Counted from the first letter of the stretch, positions 1-8,721 are shown. The stretch: 43,661 nucleotides of DNA from Methyloceanibacter sp. (GCA_030064755.1 JASJEH010000018.1:1-43661); one strand, 5' to 3'. Made by a program: numbers and translations. Notes: generated by a model not told the origin, from the letters alone.

Positions 1-1554
1 CCATGCCGCTCCTGCATTCGAAACGAGGATGTCGACACCGCCAAAACGCTCGCAGACGGCCTCGAAAGCGCGGGTAACATCCTCCGGATTAGTCACATCG
101 CAAGCGACGCCGATGCCCTTCACGGCGCTGGCAGCCTCTAAAGCGGCGCCGTCATCGAGATCCAACACGGCAACGGCCGCTCCGTCGGCCGCAAGCGCCT
201 TGGCCGTCGCCGTGCCGATGGCGCCGGCCCCTGTTACCACCGCCACCTGGCCCGTAAGCGGCTTGACCACTTGCTTCGCGAGCTTGGCTTGCTCCAGGCT
301 CCAATACTCAAGAGCAAACAGATCGCTCTCGGGCAACGGCTCGTAGCGGCCAATAGCCTCGGCATCGGTGATGACGCGCACCGTGTTCTCGGCGAGATCG
401 CCGGCGATGGCTGCATCCTTCGTCGACCGGCCGAGACCGAACAGTCCGACGCCAGGCACCAGAATCACACGGGGCATCGGGTCGAGCTTGGTCTTTGTTC
501 CGCCAACGGCCTCGTTCTCGCGCGAGAAATAGAGGTCGTACTCGGCAACATAGGTCTCAACAGCCGCCTGGACGGCTTCGGCGAAGGCATCGAGCTTCCC
601 GGATTCCGGCGCCGGCACGACGAGCGGCTTGTTCTTCGTCCGAATGATGTGATCTGGCGTCACCACACCACGCTGGCTGTAGGAGGCGAGCTCCGCGCCG
701 TTCACATAGTCGAGGATCGCAGGACCCGACCGGAACTCGGCGATGAAGCGTGTGGGCTCATGGCCCGGCTGGTGAATGGCGCAAGCCCCCCGCAGGATCG
801 GCGCGATTTCGGCGGCGGAAGCGGGAACAGTCGGAACATGCGCTGCCTGAAACACCACCGGGCGTCCTTGGCGCAGGCGGCTCTCCGCGAGGGAGACCAT
901 CTCGATCATGCGCTCATAGGCGTCTTGCGCCGTTTCGCCGAATGTGAAGATCCCGTGTTTATGCAGGATCAACCCCTCGACATCAGGCTTCTCGTCGAAC
1001 ACGTCAACGGCCACTTTGGCAAGATCGAAGCCTGGCGCGATGTAGGGGACAATGCCCATCCGGCCGTTATAGACGTCGCGTGCCAGCGCCACGCCGTCAG
1101 GCTGATCGACCAGCGACAACACTGCGGCCGCGTGAGCATGGTCTATAAAGTTGTGCGGCAGAAACGCGTGCAGCAGCGTTTCGACGGACGGGTTCGGCGC
1201 GGCGGCATCCAAAAGATTGAGCCGCTGGCAGTTGACCATGGCCTCGTCGGAGAGTGCATCGAGGGCCCGCATCTCCCGCAGCGGACCGAGCTTCACGGCC
1301 GGCAGCCCCCACGGTTCGATTTCCGCCATGTCCGCGCCGGAGCCCTTGACCGCGATAACATCATGCTCCTGGCCGAGATCGTCGGTGGCCCGGGTCTTCA
1401 CGGACGTATTGCCTCCGCCGTGCAGGACCAGAAGCGGGTCGCGGCCGATCAGCCGCGTTGTGTATACGCGCAACGAGATGTCCTCATTGACGCCCTCGGC
1501 CCCATAGGCCTCTATCGCGCGCTGCGCGTCATCATCGTTCCATTGGCTCTTCAT
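1..1554 (-). CDS. Bifunctional class II aldolase / short-chain dehydrogenase (3' end cut off by window edge)
   Basis: The reading frame starts at an ATG and runs off the left edge after 518 codons; the usual length of this family is near 680-700 residues. The N-terminal part is a class II aldolase: it has HGGGNTS near residue 45, a DHAHAAAV stretch and HKHGIFTF, which supply the phosphate-binding and zinc-ligand positions. The C-terminal part begins a Rossmann-type short-chain dehydrogenase (VVTGAGAIGTATA, then DVTNPED and LVSNAGAA). Relatives such as the RhaD/RhaE fusion split a ketose-1-phosphate into dihydroxyacetone phosphate and an aldehyde, then oxidise the aldehyde. The substrate cannot be read from the sequence; rhamnulose-phosphate is the family default. 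It lies upstream of no obvious sugar transporter here, and no strong ribosome-binding site precedes the start. The annotation as a fusion is firm, the substrate is open. Confidence 0.88.
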   Translation of the reverse strand, partial: MKSQWNDDDAQRAIEAYGAEGVNEDISLRVYTTRLIGRDPLLVLHGGGNTSVKTRATDDLGQEHDVIAVKGSGADMAEIEPWGLPAVKLGPLREMRALDALSDEAMVNCQRLNLLDAAAPNPSVETLLHAFLPHNFIDHAHAAAVLSLVDQPDGVALARDVYNGRMGIVPYIAPGFDLAKVAVDVFDEKPDVEGLILHKHGIFTFGETAQDAYERMIEMVSLAESRLRQGRPVVFQAAHVPTVPASAAEIAPILRGACAIHQPGHEPTRFIAEFRSGPAILDYVNGAELASYSQRGVVTPDHIIRTKNKPLVVPAPESGKLDAFAEAVQAAVETYVAEYDLYFSRENEAVGGTKTKLDPMPRVILVPGVGLFGLGRSTKDAAIAGDLAENTVRVITDAEAIGRYEPLPESDLFALEYWSLEQAKLAKQVVKPLTGQVAVVTGAGAIGTATAKALAADGAAVAVLDLDDGAALEAASAVKGIGVACDVTNPEDVTRAFEAVCERFGGVDILVSNAGAAW

Positions 1555-1753
1555 GGCGCGGGTTTTGGCAAGTTTCCGCCATCCCGGCAAGCCGCGACCG
1601 CATTTTTCCTCAAACCAGCCAGCACTCTAATCAAGAGGTCTCAACCTCAACGCAGAGATTCCGCATTTTCGCCCTGCATCGATACGGATTCGAAACAAAT
1701 TCGGCTGGATAATCAGTCCTCAAGGGGCGCTTTGGGATGAGGGAGAAATCGTC

Positions 1754-1990
1754 GTGGGCAGATTCCTGAACGCATACAAGCCAGAACGGCATTACATGCG
1801 TGGGCCAGGACCAAAATGGCACGCCAAGCATACGGCCTCGTTGTTGACCGCCGCCGGCGCACAGCCCGTCATTAACCATGAGACGGCCAGCAAAGGGGCT
1901 TGGGCACTAGATTTCCGGCTGACAGGCTGGATGGCGCCTATGGCTGCCGCGGCAACGCTTGGTTTTATGGCTGTGATGGCGCTGGCATAG
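1754..1990 (+). CDS. Possible small membrane-anchored protein, function unknown
   Basis: A 78-codon frame starts with GTG after a purine-rich GAGGGAGAA stretch. The first 55 residues are basic and polar (KPERHYMRGPGPKWHAKH). The last 22 residues form a single hydrophobic segment (MAPMAAAATLGFMAVMALA), so the product would be a tail-anchored peptide. I recognise no family. It stands alone between the divergent aldolase gene and the secreted RY-rich protein. The hydrophobic tail and the plausible ribosome-binding site argue for a real gene; the short length and GTG start argue for caution. Confidence 0.4.
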   Translation: MGRFLNAYKPERHYMRGPGPKWHAKHTASLLTAAGAQPVINHETASKGAWALDFRLTGWMAPMAAAATLGFMAVMALA

Positions 1991-2185
1991 AGCAGCAACG
2001 GCCTGAGCGAAACGGCCATTCTTCGTGAGATTACTCACTCGCGGGCGACGTCCGCGTTACGCGCGCGCTACCTCCGTCAAATCGAAAGATTCGTGAAATT
2101 CAAGGCCCTGGGGTTCCCTTTTGGGCCGTTTTGGTCGCACTGTAAGGGTCTACGAGGAAGGGTCCCAAAGTACGAGAGGTATCTC

Positions 2186-2500
2186 ATGCGCTCAGTTCTC
2201 TTCACGACCCTAGCGGGGCTTCTCGCGATATTCGTCGTAGCAAGCCCCAAACCCGCGTCGGCCATGCCAGCCGTCACGCTCCTAAAATACAGCCCCCCAA
2301 CCGCATCGGAAATCGTCCCGGTCCGCCGTTGGTACAGAAGGCGCTATTATTATCGCCGCCCGTACTACCGGCCTTACCGGTACTATCGGCGGCCTTACTA
2401 TCGACCCTATCGGTACTACGGACGGCCCTACAGATATCGCTACCCCTATTACGGGCGACGGTACTGGCGTCCTCGCGTCGGTGTCTATGTGGGCATCTAA
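2186..2500 (+). CDS. Small secreted Arg/Tyr/Pro-rich repeat protein
   Basis: This 104-residue product starts at the ATG that follows GAGAGG; an upstream in-frame start at 2093 would put an unlikely polar stretch before the signal peptide. Residues 1-28 are a Sec signal peptide ending in ASA. The mature part from about residue 45 is almost only Arg, Tyr and Pro in YYRRPYYRPYRYY-type repeats, ending in GVYVGI. Such strongly basic aromatic repeat proteins are common short exported proteins in Hyphomicrobiales, without a settled function. The composition suggests binding to envelope polysaccharide or nucleic acid, which is only an inference. An intrinsic terminator follows directly, so it is probably transcribed alone. 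Confidence 0.75.
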   Translation: MRSVLFTTLAGLLAIFVVASPKPASAMPAVTLLKYSPPTASEIVPVRRWYRRRYYYRRPYYRPYRYYRRPYYRPYRYYGRPYRYRYPYYGRRYWRPRVGVYVGI

Positions 2501-2534
2501 CCGGCTGACCAACGAGTCTTATCGTTCAGAAGAA

Positions 2535-2566
2535 ACGCGGCGCCATCCCGGTGCCGCGTTTTTTTG
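2535..2566. terminator. Intrinsic terminator shared by convergent genes
   Basis: A ten-base-pair stem (2535-2544 with 2550-2559, one G-T pair) with a five-base loop is followed by seven T on the plus strand. It closes the RY-rich protein gene. The MgtC/DUF4010 gene ends 17 bases further on the opposite strand, and three A precede the stem, so the hairpin may also help stop minus-strand transcription. Confidence 0.85.
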
Positions 2567-2582
2567 TGACGGACGCGACCGT

Positions 2583-3863
2583 TCAGACCACCAGCACGCT
2601 CACAAGACCGGCGACGAGCATCGCGGACATCGCCAAGATAAGGGGTTTGCCAAGGTCGCGCCCGCCAAGCACGAAGGCGATCCCGCACTTGACCGCCGTG
2701 TTGACCAGGGCGGCAATGACGATGGCAACGACCGCCACGCGTAGGTCCCCAGTCTTCGCGAGCTCGGCCATAGACAAGGTAATCGCGTCGACGTCGGTCA
2801 ACCCTGCAAGCGCCGCCACCGCGTAGACACCGCTGTCGGAGAAATTGTCCTGGGCGATCTTCACCGCGACGAGGACAACCGCGAAGAACGCGGCGAACTT
2901 CGCCGCCGACGTCACGCTAAACGGATTGCTCACGCGCAAGTCTTCGTTGGCGCTGACGCCCTGTCCATCCTCGTGGCTGCGCATATAGATGAACGCCGCC
3001 GCCGCAGCCCCGATTAAGGCCATAGTGACAAACGGAACCAGTAACGGTCCGAGCAGCGTACGATTGACGATCGTCACGACCACGAGGACTCGGACGAACA
3101 TAACTGCCCAGGCCACCAAGATACCGCTCGCAAAGGCCAGGGTGCTGGACGGGTTGGTTCGTGCTTCGCGCGCGAAGGAGACCGTCACTGCTGTCGATGC
3201 GACGAGACCGCCGGCAAGACCGGTCAGAAGTGCGCCCTTCCCCGGCCCAAGCCAGCGTGTCAGCGCATAACCCACAAGCGATAGGCCGGAAATCAGAACG
3301 ACCAACAGCCAGAGCTCATACGGGTTGAGTGCGCCCCACGGATCGATGGGCTTGTCGGGAAGAAGCGGCAGCGCAATGAACGTTGCGATCAGGAGCTGCA
3401 ACCCGGAATAGACATCGTTCCAGCCGAGCTGCTTTACGAAGCCATGCATCGGATCCTTGTAAGCAAGCACCGCTGTTGTAACGACGGCCAACGCGATGGC
3501 GATTTCCGCGCCGCCGAGCATCACGATCGCCCCGAGCACAAAGACGATGATGGCCGCAATCTCCGTCGTCAGACCGACGGCCGGCCGCTGCCCCCGCGTG
3601 GTCACGACATAGCCTGCAACCACGAAGGCGCCGGTGATCAAGAAGCCTACCGCCAGAATCCAGTACGAGTCGAAAGCCCGCGAAATCCAGGCTGAGCACG
3701 CCCCAAGCAGCGCCAGTAGGATGAAGGTGCGTAAACCTGCAGATTGTTCCGTCTTGGCTTTTCGTTCCCGGCGATGCTTCTCGCGTTCGATGCCCACAAG
3801 CGCGCCCAGCAGGGCTGCTATTCCGAAGTGGATTGCGTCGGTCGTGAGATCATATGGTTCCAT
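2583..3863 (-). CDS. MgtC/SapB-type membrane protein with DUF4010 domain
   Basis: This 426-residue inner-membrane protein has about ten to twelve hydrophobic segments. Residues 10-150 match the MgtC/SapB fold (ALLGALVGIEREKHRR at the first helix, AGLRTFILLALLGA next), and the C-terminal 210 residues match DUF4010, including the GLTDVDAITLSMAEL stretch. The start is chosen because GGAGGG lies eight bases upstream. MgtC proteins are linked to magnesium limitation and virulence in other bacteria; the long MgtC-DUF4010 form has no established transport activity. It lies 63 bases downstream of mtnA on the same strand, so read-through from mtnA is possible, but a functional link is not evident. Confidence 0.85.
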   Translation of the reverse strand: MEPYDLTTDAIHFGIAALLGALVGIEREKHRRERKAKTEQSAGLRTFILLALLGACSAWISRAFDSYWILAVGFLITGAFVVAGYVVTTRGQRPAVGLTTEIAAIIVFVLGAIVMLGGAEIAIALAVVTTAVLAYKDPMHGFVKQLGWNDVYSGLQLLIATFIALPLLPDKPIDPWGALNPYELWLLVVLISGLSLVGYALTRWLGPGKGALLTGLAGGLVASTAVTVSFAREARTNPSSTLAFASGILVAWAVMFVRVLVVVTIVNRTLLGPLLVPFVTMALIGAAAAAFIYMRSHEDGQGVSANEDLRVSNPFSVTSAAKFAAFFAVVLVAVKIAQDNFSDSGVYAVAALAGLTDVDAITLSMAELAKTGDLRVAVVAIVIAALVNTAVKCGIAFVLGGRDLGKPLILAMSAMLVAGLVSVLVV

Positions 3864-3926
3864 GGGCCGCCCTCCATACGGCGGATCCCGGCCCCGATCA
3901 CGCCCGGCACCTGGCGCCTCCCCGCG

Positions 3927-5006
3927 TCACGAGTATAGAAGCGACAGCCCCTCTCGCGAAGCAGGCGTCACGCCGCGTTCGGTGATGAAGCCCGTGACCA
4001 GCCGCGCGGGCGTCACGTCGAAGGCGTAGTTGGCCGCAGGCGACCCAGGCGGCGCGATGGCGACAGTTGCAATCTCACCGTCGGCCAATCGGCCGGTTAT
4101 GTGAGTCACCTCGCTTGCGTCACGCTGCTCGATGGGAATCTTACCCCCGTCGTCCAGCGTCCAATCGATCGTCGAATGCGGAAGGGCAACGAAGAACTGA
4201 ACGCCACTATCCTTCGCCGCGAGGGCCTTCAGATAGGTGCCGATCTTGTTGGCCACATCGCCATTGGCCGTCGTGCGGTCGGTGCCAACGATGCACAGAT
4301 CCACGAGGCCCGCCTGCATAAGATGCCCGCCCGTATTGTCGGCGACGATCGTGTGGGGCACACCATGTGCGCCGAGTTCGAACGCGGTGAGTGATGCGCC
4401 TTGATTGCGCGGGCGCGTCTCGTCCACCCACACATGAACGGCAATGCCGCGATCGAATGCCTGATAGATCGGCGCTAGCGCCGTTCCCCAATCCACGGTC
4501 GCAAGCCAGCCGGCATTGCAATGCGTGAGAATATTGACCGTCTCGCCTTTCTTGCGCTCGGCATGGGCCTCGATCAGCCCGACACCATGCTCGCCTATTT
4601 TGCGGCAGGTCTCGACATCCTCGTCACAGATCTCCGCAGCGCGGGAGAAGGCCGCAGCGATACGGCCGTCAGCGGCCGCGGGCTCCAGGACTTTCCGCAT
4701 CTGATCGAGCGCCCAACGCAGGTTGACCGCGGTTGGCCGCGTCGCGGCGAGCACCTCGCACGCCCGCGCAAGGCCGGCGTCGGACGCGTCCTCACGCATC
4801 GCGAGCGCGATACCATACGCAGCCGTTGCACCGATCAGCGGTGCGCCTCGCACCTGCATAGTGGAGATGGCCTGAGCGGCATCGTCGAGCCCGCGAAGCG
4901 CCACGATCTCAAGGGCAAAGGGAAGCTTGGTCTGGTCGATGATCTCGGCGGAAACACCGTCACTCCCAAGCCAGATGGTCCGATAGGGCTTGCCGTCAAT
5001 GTTCAT
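3927..5006 (-). CDS. mtnA: S-methyl-5-thioribose-1-phosphate isomerase
   Basis: MtnA converts methylthioribose-1-phosphate to methylthioribulose-1-phosphate in methionine salvage. The 359-residue length is typical. It shows the RGAPLIG substrate-loop motif near residue 53, the catalytic cysteine in [10 protein letters not shown] and the catalytic aspartate in [10 protein letters not shown] with the following NKIGTY. Distant homology to eIF2B subunits exists, but these motifs mark the isomerase branch. The next step is unresolved in this window: no mtnB, mtnC or mtnD is seen. mtnP and apt lie 0.8-2.3 kb away on the same strand, separated by a bactofilin gene on the other strand, so mtnA needs its own promoter. 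Confidence 0.96.
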   Translation of the reverse strand: MNIDGKPYRTIWLGSDGVSAEIIDQTKLPFALEIVALRGLDDAAQAISTMQVRGAPLIGATAAYGIALAMREDASDAGLARACEVLAATRPTAVNLRWALDQMRKVLEPAAADGRIAAAFSRAAEICDEDVETCRKIGEHGVGLIEAHAERKKGETVNILTHCNAGWLATVDWGTALAPIYQAFDRGIAVHVWVDETRPRNQGASLTAFELGAHGVPHTIVADNTGGHLMQAGLVDLCIVGTDRTTANGDVANKIGTYLKALAAKDSGVQFFVALPHSTIDWTLDDGGKIPIEQRDASEVTHITGRLADGEIATVAIAPPGSPAANYAFDVTPARLVTGFITERGVTPASREGLSLLYS

Positions 5007-5202
5007 GCGAACGACTTAGCATGGCCGGACCCAAAAACCTCGAAAATCGACGAACTCACACCATACCAAAACGTATCTAAGCGAGTTTTGTGAACAGCTT
5101 GAATAGTCTGCCAATGGCTCCTGCGACATCGGGGCTTCTCAATGCACAATTTTAAATGGTATGTAATAATACTAACTTAGTAGTACGCGTGGGAGGGTAG
5201 TG

Positions 5203-5715
5203 ATGTTTGAGAAGAAGCGATCAGTTGTAGCCAAGGGCGCCAAGCTTACAGGGCAGCTCTCGATAGATGGCAGCGTTGAGCTCAAGGGCGAAGTCGAGGG
5301 AGAGGTCATAGCCGCTTCCATCGACGTCTTACCCGGCGCCGTCGTGGTGGGGCCAATCGAAGCAAAAAAGATTGTTGTAAACGGAACAGTCAACGGAGCG
5401 ATTAGGGGCAGCTCGGTCCTCTTAAAGTCGCGCGCGCGCGTGACCGGGGATATCGATTGTGGATCTTTGGTTGTCGAAAAGGGCGCAAGCATCGAGGGCA
5501 GACTGCAGCGTGGCTTCGGCGCAAGCGAAAGCGAGATCGAGGACAACAACCGGCGCATTGATCAAATCTCATCTGAGCGTAGTAGGGAGCGTGCTGTGCT
5601 GTCTCAGCGCGAGGAAAACACAGTTCTGGCCGAGGAAGCCGCTGAGGCTGACTTCACAAACGGCCGCGCCAAGCCGCGAGCGAACGGGTCGTCTCAGGCG
5701 GCGACGTCCAGCTAA
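5203..5715 (+). CDS. Bactofilin (polymer-forming cytoskeletal protein)
   Basis: Bactofilins polymerise without nucleotide into filaments that act as scaffolds at the inner face of the membrane, often for cell-wall enzymes or stalk and bud shape. Residues 8-105 form the DUF583 beta-helix with regularly spaced short repeats (GAKLTGQLSIDGSVELKGEVEGEV, continuing to GDIDCGSLVVEKGASIEGRL). The tail from about 110 is polar and probably disordered. The ATG at 5203 is preferred to the GTG three bases earlier because GGGAGGG ends five bases upstream. No peptidase or wall gene adjoins it. It interrupts the mtnA/apt/mtnP group on the opposite strand. Confidence 0.92.
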   Translation: MFEKKRSVVAKGAKLTGQLSIDGSVELKGEVEGEVIAASIDVLPGAVVVGPIEAKKIVVNGTVNGAIRGSSVLLKSRARVTGDIDCGSLVVEKGASIEGRLQRGFGASESEIEDNNRRIDQISSERSRERAVLSQREENTVLAEEAAEADFTNGRAKPRANGSSQAATSS

Positions 5716-5772
5716 GCTCAGAGGCGGAACAAGCTTCTTAGCGGCAGGCCGCGGCTATCGTGGCCCGCCTGC

Positions 5773-6312
5773 TCAATCGCCTTCAAAAGCCATCAGCGCG
5801 TGGCACTGTACGCCGAGTTCGGCCAGGCGCGCACAACCGCCAAGATCAGGGAGGTCGATGACGAACGCGGCACCAACAACCTCCGCCTTAAGCTGGCGCA
5901 AGAGCTCCACCGCCGCGACGGCGGTCCCGCCCGTGGCGATCAGATCATCGACCAAGAGCACCGGCTCGCCTGGGCTTAGCGCGTCCTCGTGCACCTCGAT
6001 CACGTCGACACCATACTCAAGCTCGTATTCTTGCCCGATCGCCTTGGCCGGTAGCTTGCCTTTCTTCCGGATCGGGACGAAACCGCAATGAAGCCGATCC
6101 GCCGCGGCGCCTCCTAAAATGAAGCCGCGCGCTTCGATGCCCGCAATGGCTTCGACCCGCTGGTCGTGGAACGGCGCCACCAATTGCTCGACGGAAGCGC
6201 GAAAACCCGACGCGTGACCGAACAGGGTGGTCACATCGCGAAACATGATGCCAGGCTTCGGGTAGTCCGGAATCGTCCGCACCAGGGATTTTATGTCGAT
6301 ATCGGTGGTCAT
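5773..6312 (-). CDS. apt: Adenine phosphoribosyltransferase
   Basis: Apt makes AMP from adenine and PRPP. The 179-residue length is standard. The PRPP loop reads [14 protein letters not shown] near residues 118-131; the N-terminal [16 protein letters not shown] and the [10 protein letters not shown] stretch are typical of bacterial Apt. A purine-rich TGGAGA precedes the start. It lies 95 bases downstream of mtnP on the same strand. MtnP releases adenine, so the pairing makes direct sense for adenine recycling. Confidence 0.97.
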   Translation of the reverse strand: MTTDIDIKSLVRTIPDYPKPGIMFRDVTTLFGHASGFRASVEQLVAPFHDQRVEAIAGIEARGFILGGAAADRLHCGFVPIRKKGKLPAKAIGQEYELEYGVDVIEVHEDALSPGEPVLLVDDLIATGGTAVAAVELLRQLKAEVVGAAFVIDLPDLGGCARLAELGVQCHALMAFEGD

Positions 6313-6407
6313 CGGGTGACAGTCTCCAGTTCGGAAAGGCTAAGGGCGGGCGCAACGCAGGACGCTGTGATAGCGGAACGTACGACTGCTGGCCAGAACA
6401 GGGGCAA

Positions 6408-7283
6408 TCAGCCGTTCAGGACGCGACCCGCGACCGCATCAAGCTTCTTCAACAATGCCGGGTCCCGCGCTTCTGGCGCCGTGATGATGGCCGTGTCGAG
6501 AGCCCGGTCGGAGCCTGCAGGACATGGCTCGTGCCCGCGCGGGAAGTCGCGCGCAAGCCGGCCCACGAGCTGCGCGGCTTTCTCCGCATTGGCCGTAAGC
6601 ACACGTATGATGTCCTGCACCGTGACCGCATCGTGGTCCGGGTGCCAGCAATCGAAGTCCGTGACCATAGCCACCGTCGCATAACAGAGCTCTGCCTCAC
6701 GGGCGAGCTTCGCCTCGGGCAGGTTGGTCATGCCAACCACCGAGTACCCCAAGTCCTTGTAAGTCAGACTCTCGGCAAGCGTCGAAAACTGGGGCCCCTC
6801 CATGCATACATAGGTCCCGCCGCGAACGAACGGGATAGACTCCGCTTGGGCCGCTTCGGCAATCCGCATACAAAGCCGCGGCGCCACGGGATGAGCCATG
6901 GACACATGAGCCACACAGCCTCTGCCAAAGAAGGATGAGGGGCGTCCATAGGTCCTGTCTACGAACTGGTCGACAACGACGAACGTGCCAGGCGGAAGCT
7001 CTTCCTTGTAGGACCCGCAGGCCGACAACGAGATCAGATCCGTGACGCCGGCCCGCTTCATCACATCGATGTTCGCCCGATAATTGATGTCGGATGGCGG
7101 CAAGGGATGCCCCTTGCCGTGACGCGGAAGAAACACGATCGGCAGTCCGCCTATATCGCCGAAGCGGAGCGTGCCCGATGGCTCTCCCCACGGGCTCTCG
7201 ATGCGCTCCTCGCGCACGTTCTCAATCCCAGGCAGGTCATAGAGCCCCGAGCCGCCAATAACGCCGAGCACTGCTTTGGTCAT
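6408..7283 (-). CDS. mtnP: S-methyl-5'-thioadenosine phosphorylase
   Basis: MtnP phosphorolyses methylthioadenosine, the by-product of polyamine and homoserine-lactone synthesis, to adenine and methylthioribose-1-phosphate. The 291-residue protein has the N-terminal GVIGGSGLYDLPGIE phosphate site, the FLPRHGKGH motif, GTYVCMEGPQFST and the MTNLPEAKLAREAELCYA segment, with TDFDCWH carrying the purine-binding aspartate. AAGGGGA precedes the ATG. It starts about 60 bases after the end of the molybdopterin-type gene of the bc1 operon. Apt follows, so mtnP-apt is probably one transcript. Confidence 0.96.
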   Translation of the reverse strand: MTKAVLGVIGGSGLYDLPGIENVREERIESPWGEPSGTLRFGDIGGLPIVFLPRHGKGHPLPPSDINYRANIDVMKRAGVTDLISLSACGSYKEELPPGTFVVVDQFVDRTYGRPSSFFGRGCVAHVSMAHPVAPRLCMRIAEAAQAESIPFVRGGTYVCMEGPQFSTLAESLTYKDLGYSVVGMTNLPEAKLAREAELCYATVAMVTDFDCWHPDHDAVTVQDIIRVLTANAEKAAQLVGRLARDFPRGHEPCPAGSDRALDTAIITAPEARDPALLKKLDAVAGRVLNG

Positions 7284-7346
7284 AGGTTCCCCTTGCTGAA
7301 TGAAGATGCCGCGGCAATCTGCCCGGCTGTCGCGCGAGGCGAAAGC

Positions 7347-7904
7347 TCACTCGCCCAGATGCATATAGACGAGGGACCAGACATGGCTGCCGCGACCGTT
7401 CTCGCCGCCGCTGATCCCTCCCTCGCGTGTATCCAAGAGCCAGAGTGGACCGTAGCCGTTCAGGCCAAGAGGTCTCCCGTCCGCTTCGAGCGCGACGATG
7501 TAGTCAGATCCATCGATGTCCTCGGGAAGCAAGAAGCCGCTGTAGCCGTCAATGGCAACAAAGCGCGTCTTAACCTTGGCAGCTTCGATTGCCACCAGAA
7601 TATCTCTGACATACGGCCCTCTGAATACGGCCTCCCGGTCCGACCCGGGTGGTTTGACCGTTACGGTGCCCTGCGGCAGGGCGAGCAGCATGCCGCGATC
7701 GAAGGCGTAGGCGTTCTTGAAGTCGGCCCCAATACGGGCAAGCGTGCTGTCGCGGTCGGGATCGAGCGGGCCCCTATTCGACTTGCCCACGAGTCCGCCG
7801 ACCGTGAGCAAGACCATGCCTTCGGGCTTGGGCGCGCTCGCGTCTTCGGCCAGGGCAGCGAAGCCGACGAGCGCGATCCAACAGAAGACAAACGCCCGCA
7901 GCAT
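7347..7904 (-). CDS. Exported protein resembling a molybdopterin-binding oxidoreductase domain; fourth gene of the bc1 operon
   Basis: Residues 1-19 form a signal peptide. The remaining 165 residues resemble the short oxidoreductase molybdopterin-binding (SUOX-like) fold: FRGPYVRDIL at the start of the core, VAIDGYSGFLLPEDI in the middle, and LNGYGPLWLLDTRE near the end. I do not see the conserved cofactor-ligating cysteine expected in an active sulfite-oxidase-type enzyme, so cofactor binding is doubtful. It starts ten bases after the cytochrome c1 stop with TAGGAG upstream, so it is co-transcribed with petABC. A periplasmic role near complex III is likely by position, but its activity is unknown. 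Confidence 0.65.
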   Translation of the reverse strand: MLRAFVFCWIALVGFAALAEDASAPKPEGMVLLTVGGLVGKSNRGPLDPDRDSTLARIGADFKNAYAFDRGMLLALPQGTVTVKPPGSDREAVFRGPYVRDILVAIEAAKVKTRFVAIDGYSGFLLPEDIDGSDYIVALEADGRPLGLNGYGPLWLLDTREGGISGGENGRGSHVWSLVYMHLGE

Positions 7905-7914
7905 GATACCGCTC

Positions 7915-8721
7915 CTACGTTTTGGTCTCTTCCGAGTGATCGCGCTTGTGAACCGGGGCCCAGACCGCCTTCTTCGTCAGGTACATGACGATGGCGAACG
8001 CGATTAGAAAGAGCATAATCCGTGCACCAACTCTGTAACGCTCCTCCAACTTGGGCTCAGCAGCCCACATCATGAAAGCCGTTACGTCCTTGGCATAGTT
8101 GTCGGGTGTTGACGCGGTTCCGTCGGTGTATTCGACCACGCCCTCAATCAACGGATTGGCCATGGCGATCTGATGACCCGGGAAGGCTGCGTTGTAGTGC
8201 ATGCCTCTCGACATCGTCATGTCGTCAGGCGCCTCCTCGTAGCCGGTCAACAGCGCGTAGAGATAGTCGGGACCATGGGGACGCGCCTTGGCCATAACGG
8301 ACAGGTCCGGCGGATAGGCTCCACCATTGGCCGCGCGCGCGGCCTCCTTGTTCGCGAAGGGCGCTTTGAAGCGATCCGCAGGAATACCCGGGCGCATGAA
8401 CATCTGACCCGTGTCGTCGGGACCATCCTGGATCTGCGCCTGAGCCGCCAAAGCCTTGACTGCGGCCTCCGAGAATCCAGGGCCGCCGGGCTCGCCGAGA
8501 TTGCGATAGGACAGTAGATTCATGGAATGGCAGTTCGCGCAGACATACTTGTAGACCTTGTAGCCGCGCTGAAGCTGCCCCTTGTCGAATTGACCGAAGG
8601 GCGGCGCCCATGACCATTCTTGCGCTTCAATCTCCGGTGCATCGCCGGCAGCATGGACTGTAGCGGGAAGCGCCATGGCGAAAACCGCCAGGGCCGCGAA
8701 CAGTTTCGAAGTACTCCGCAT
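7915..8721 (-). CDS. petC: Cytochrome c1 of the bc1 complex
   Basis: This is the haem c subunit of ubiquinol-cytochrome c reductase. A signal peptide (residues 1-25, ending VHA) is followed by the haem site CANCH near residue 61. The axial methionine is probably in the MSRGMHYN region. One C-terminal membrane anchor (IMLFLIAFAIVMYLTKKAVW) is visible. The ATG at 8721 shares its A with the TGA of petB (TGATG), indicating translational coupling; a GTG one codon earlier is possible. In many alphaproteobacteria petB and petC are fused or adjacent; here they are separate genes. Confidence 0.95.
   Translation of the reverse strand: MRSTSKLFAALAVFAMALPATVHAAGDAPEIEAQEWSWAPPFGQFDKGQLQRGYKVYKYVCANCHSMNLLSYRNLGEPGGPGFSEAAVKALAAQAQIQDGPDDTGQMFMRPGIPADRFKAPFANKEAARAANGGAYPPDLSVMAKARPHGPDYLYALLTGYEEAPDDMTMSRGMHYNAAFPGHQIAMANPLIEGVVEYTDGTASTPDNYAKDVTAFMMWAAEPKLEERYRVGARIMLFLIAFAIVMYLTKKAVWAPVHKRDHSEETKT

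Noticed and set aside
271-1740. A 489-codon open frame on the plus strand opposite the aldolase gene
   Set aside because: The minus-strand frame shows real aldolase and dehydrogenase motifs throughout; the plus frame has no recognisable motif and reflects high GC at third positions.
5716-5772. GCAGGC/GCCTGC inverted repeat between bactofilin and apt
   Set aside because: The stem is short and interrupted, with no T-run on either strand, so I do not call it a terminator.
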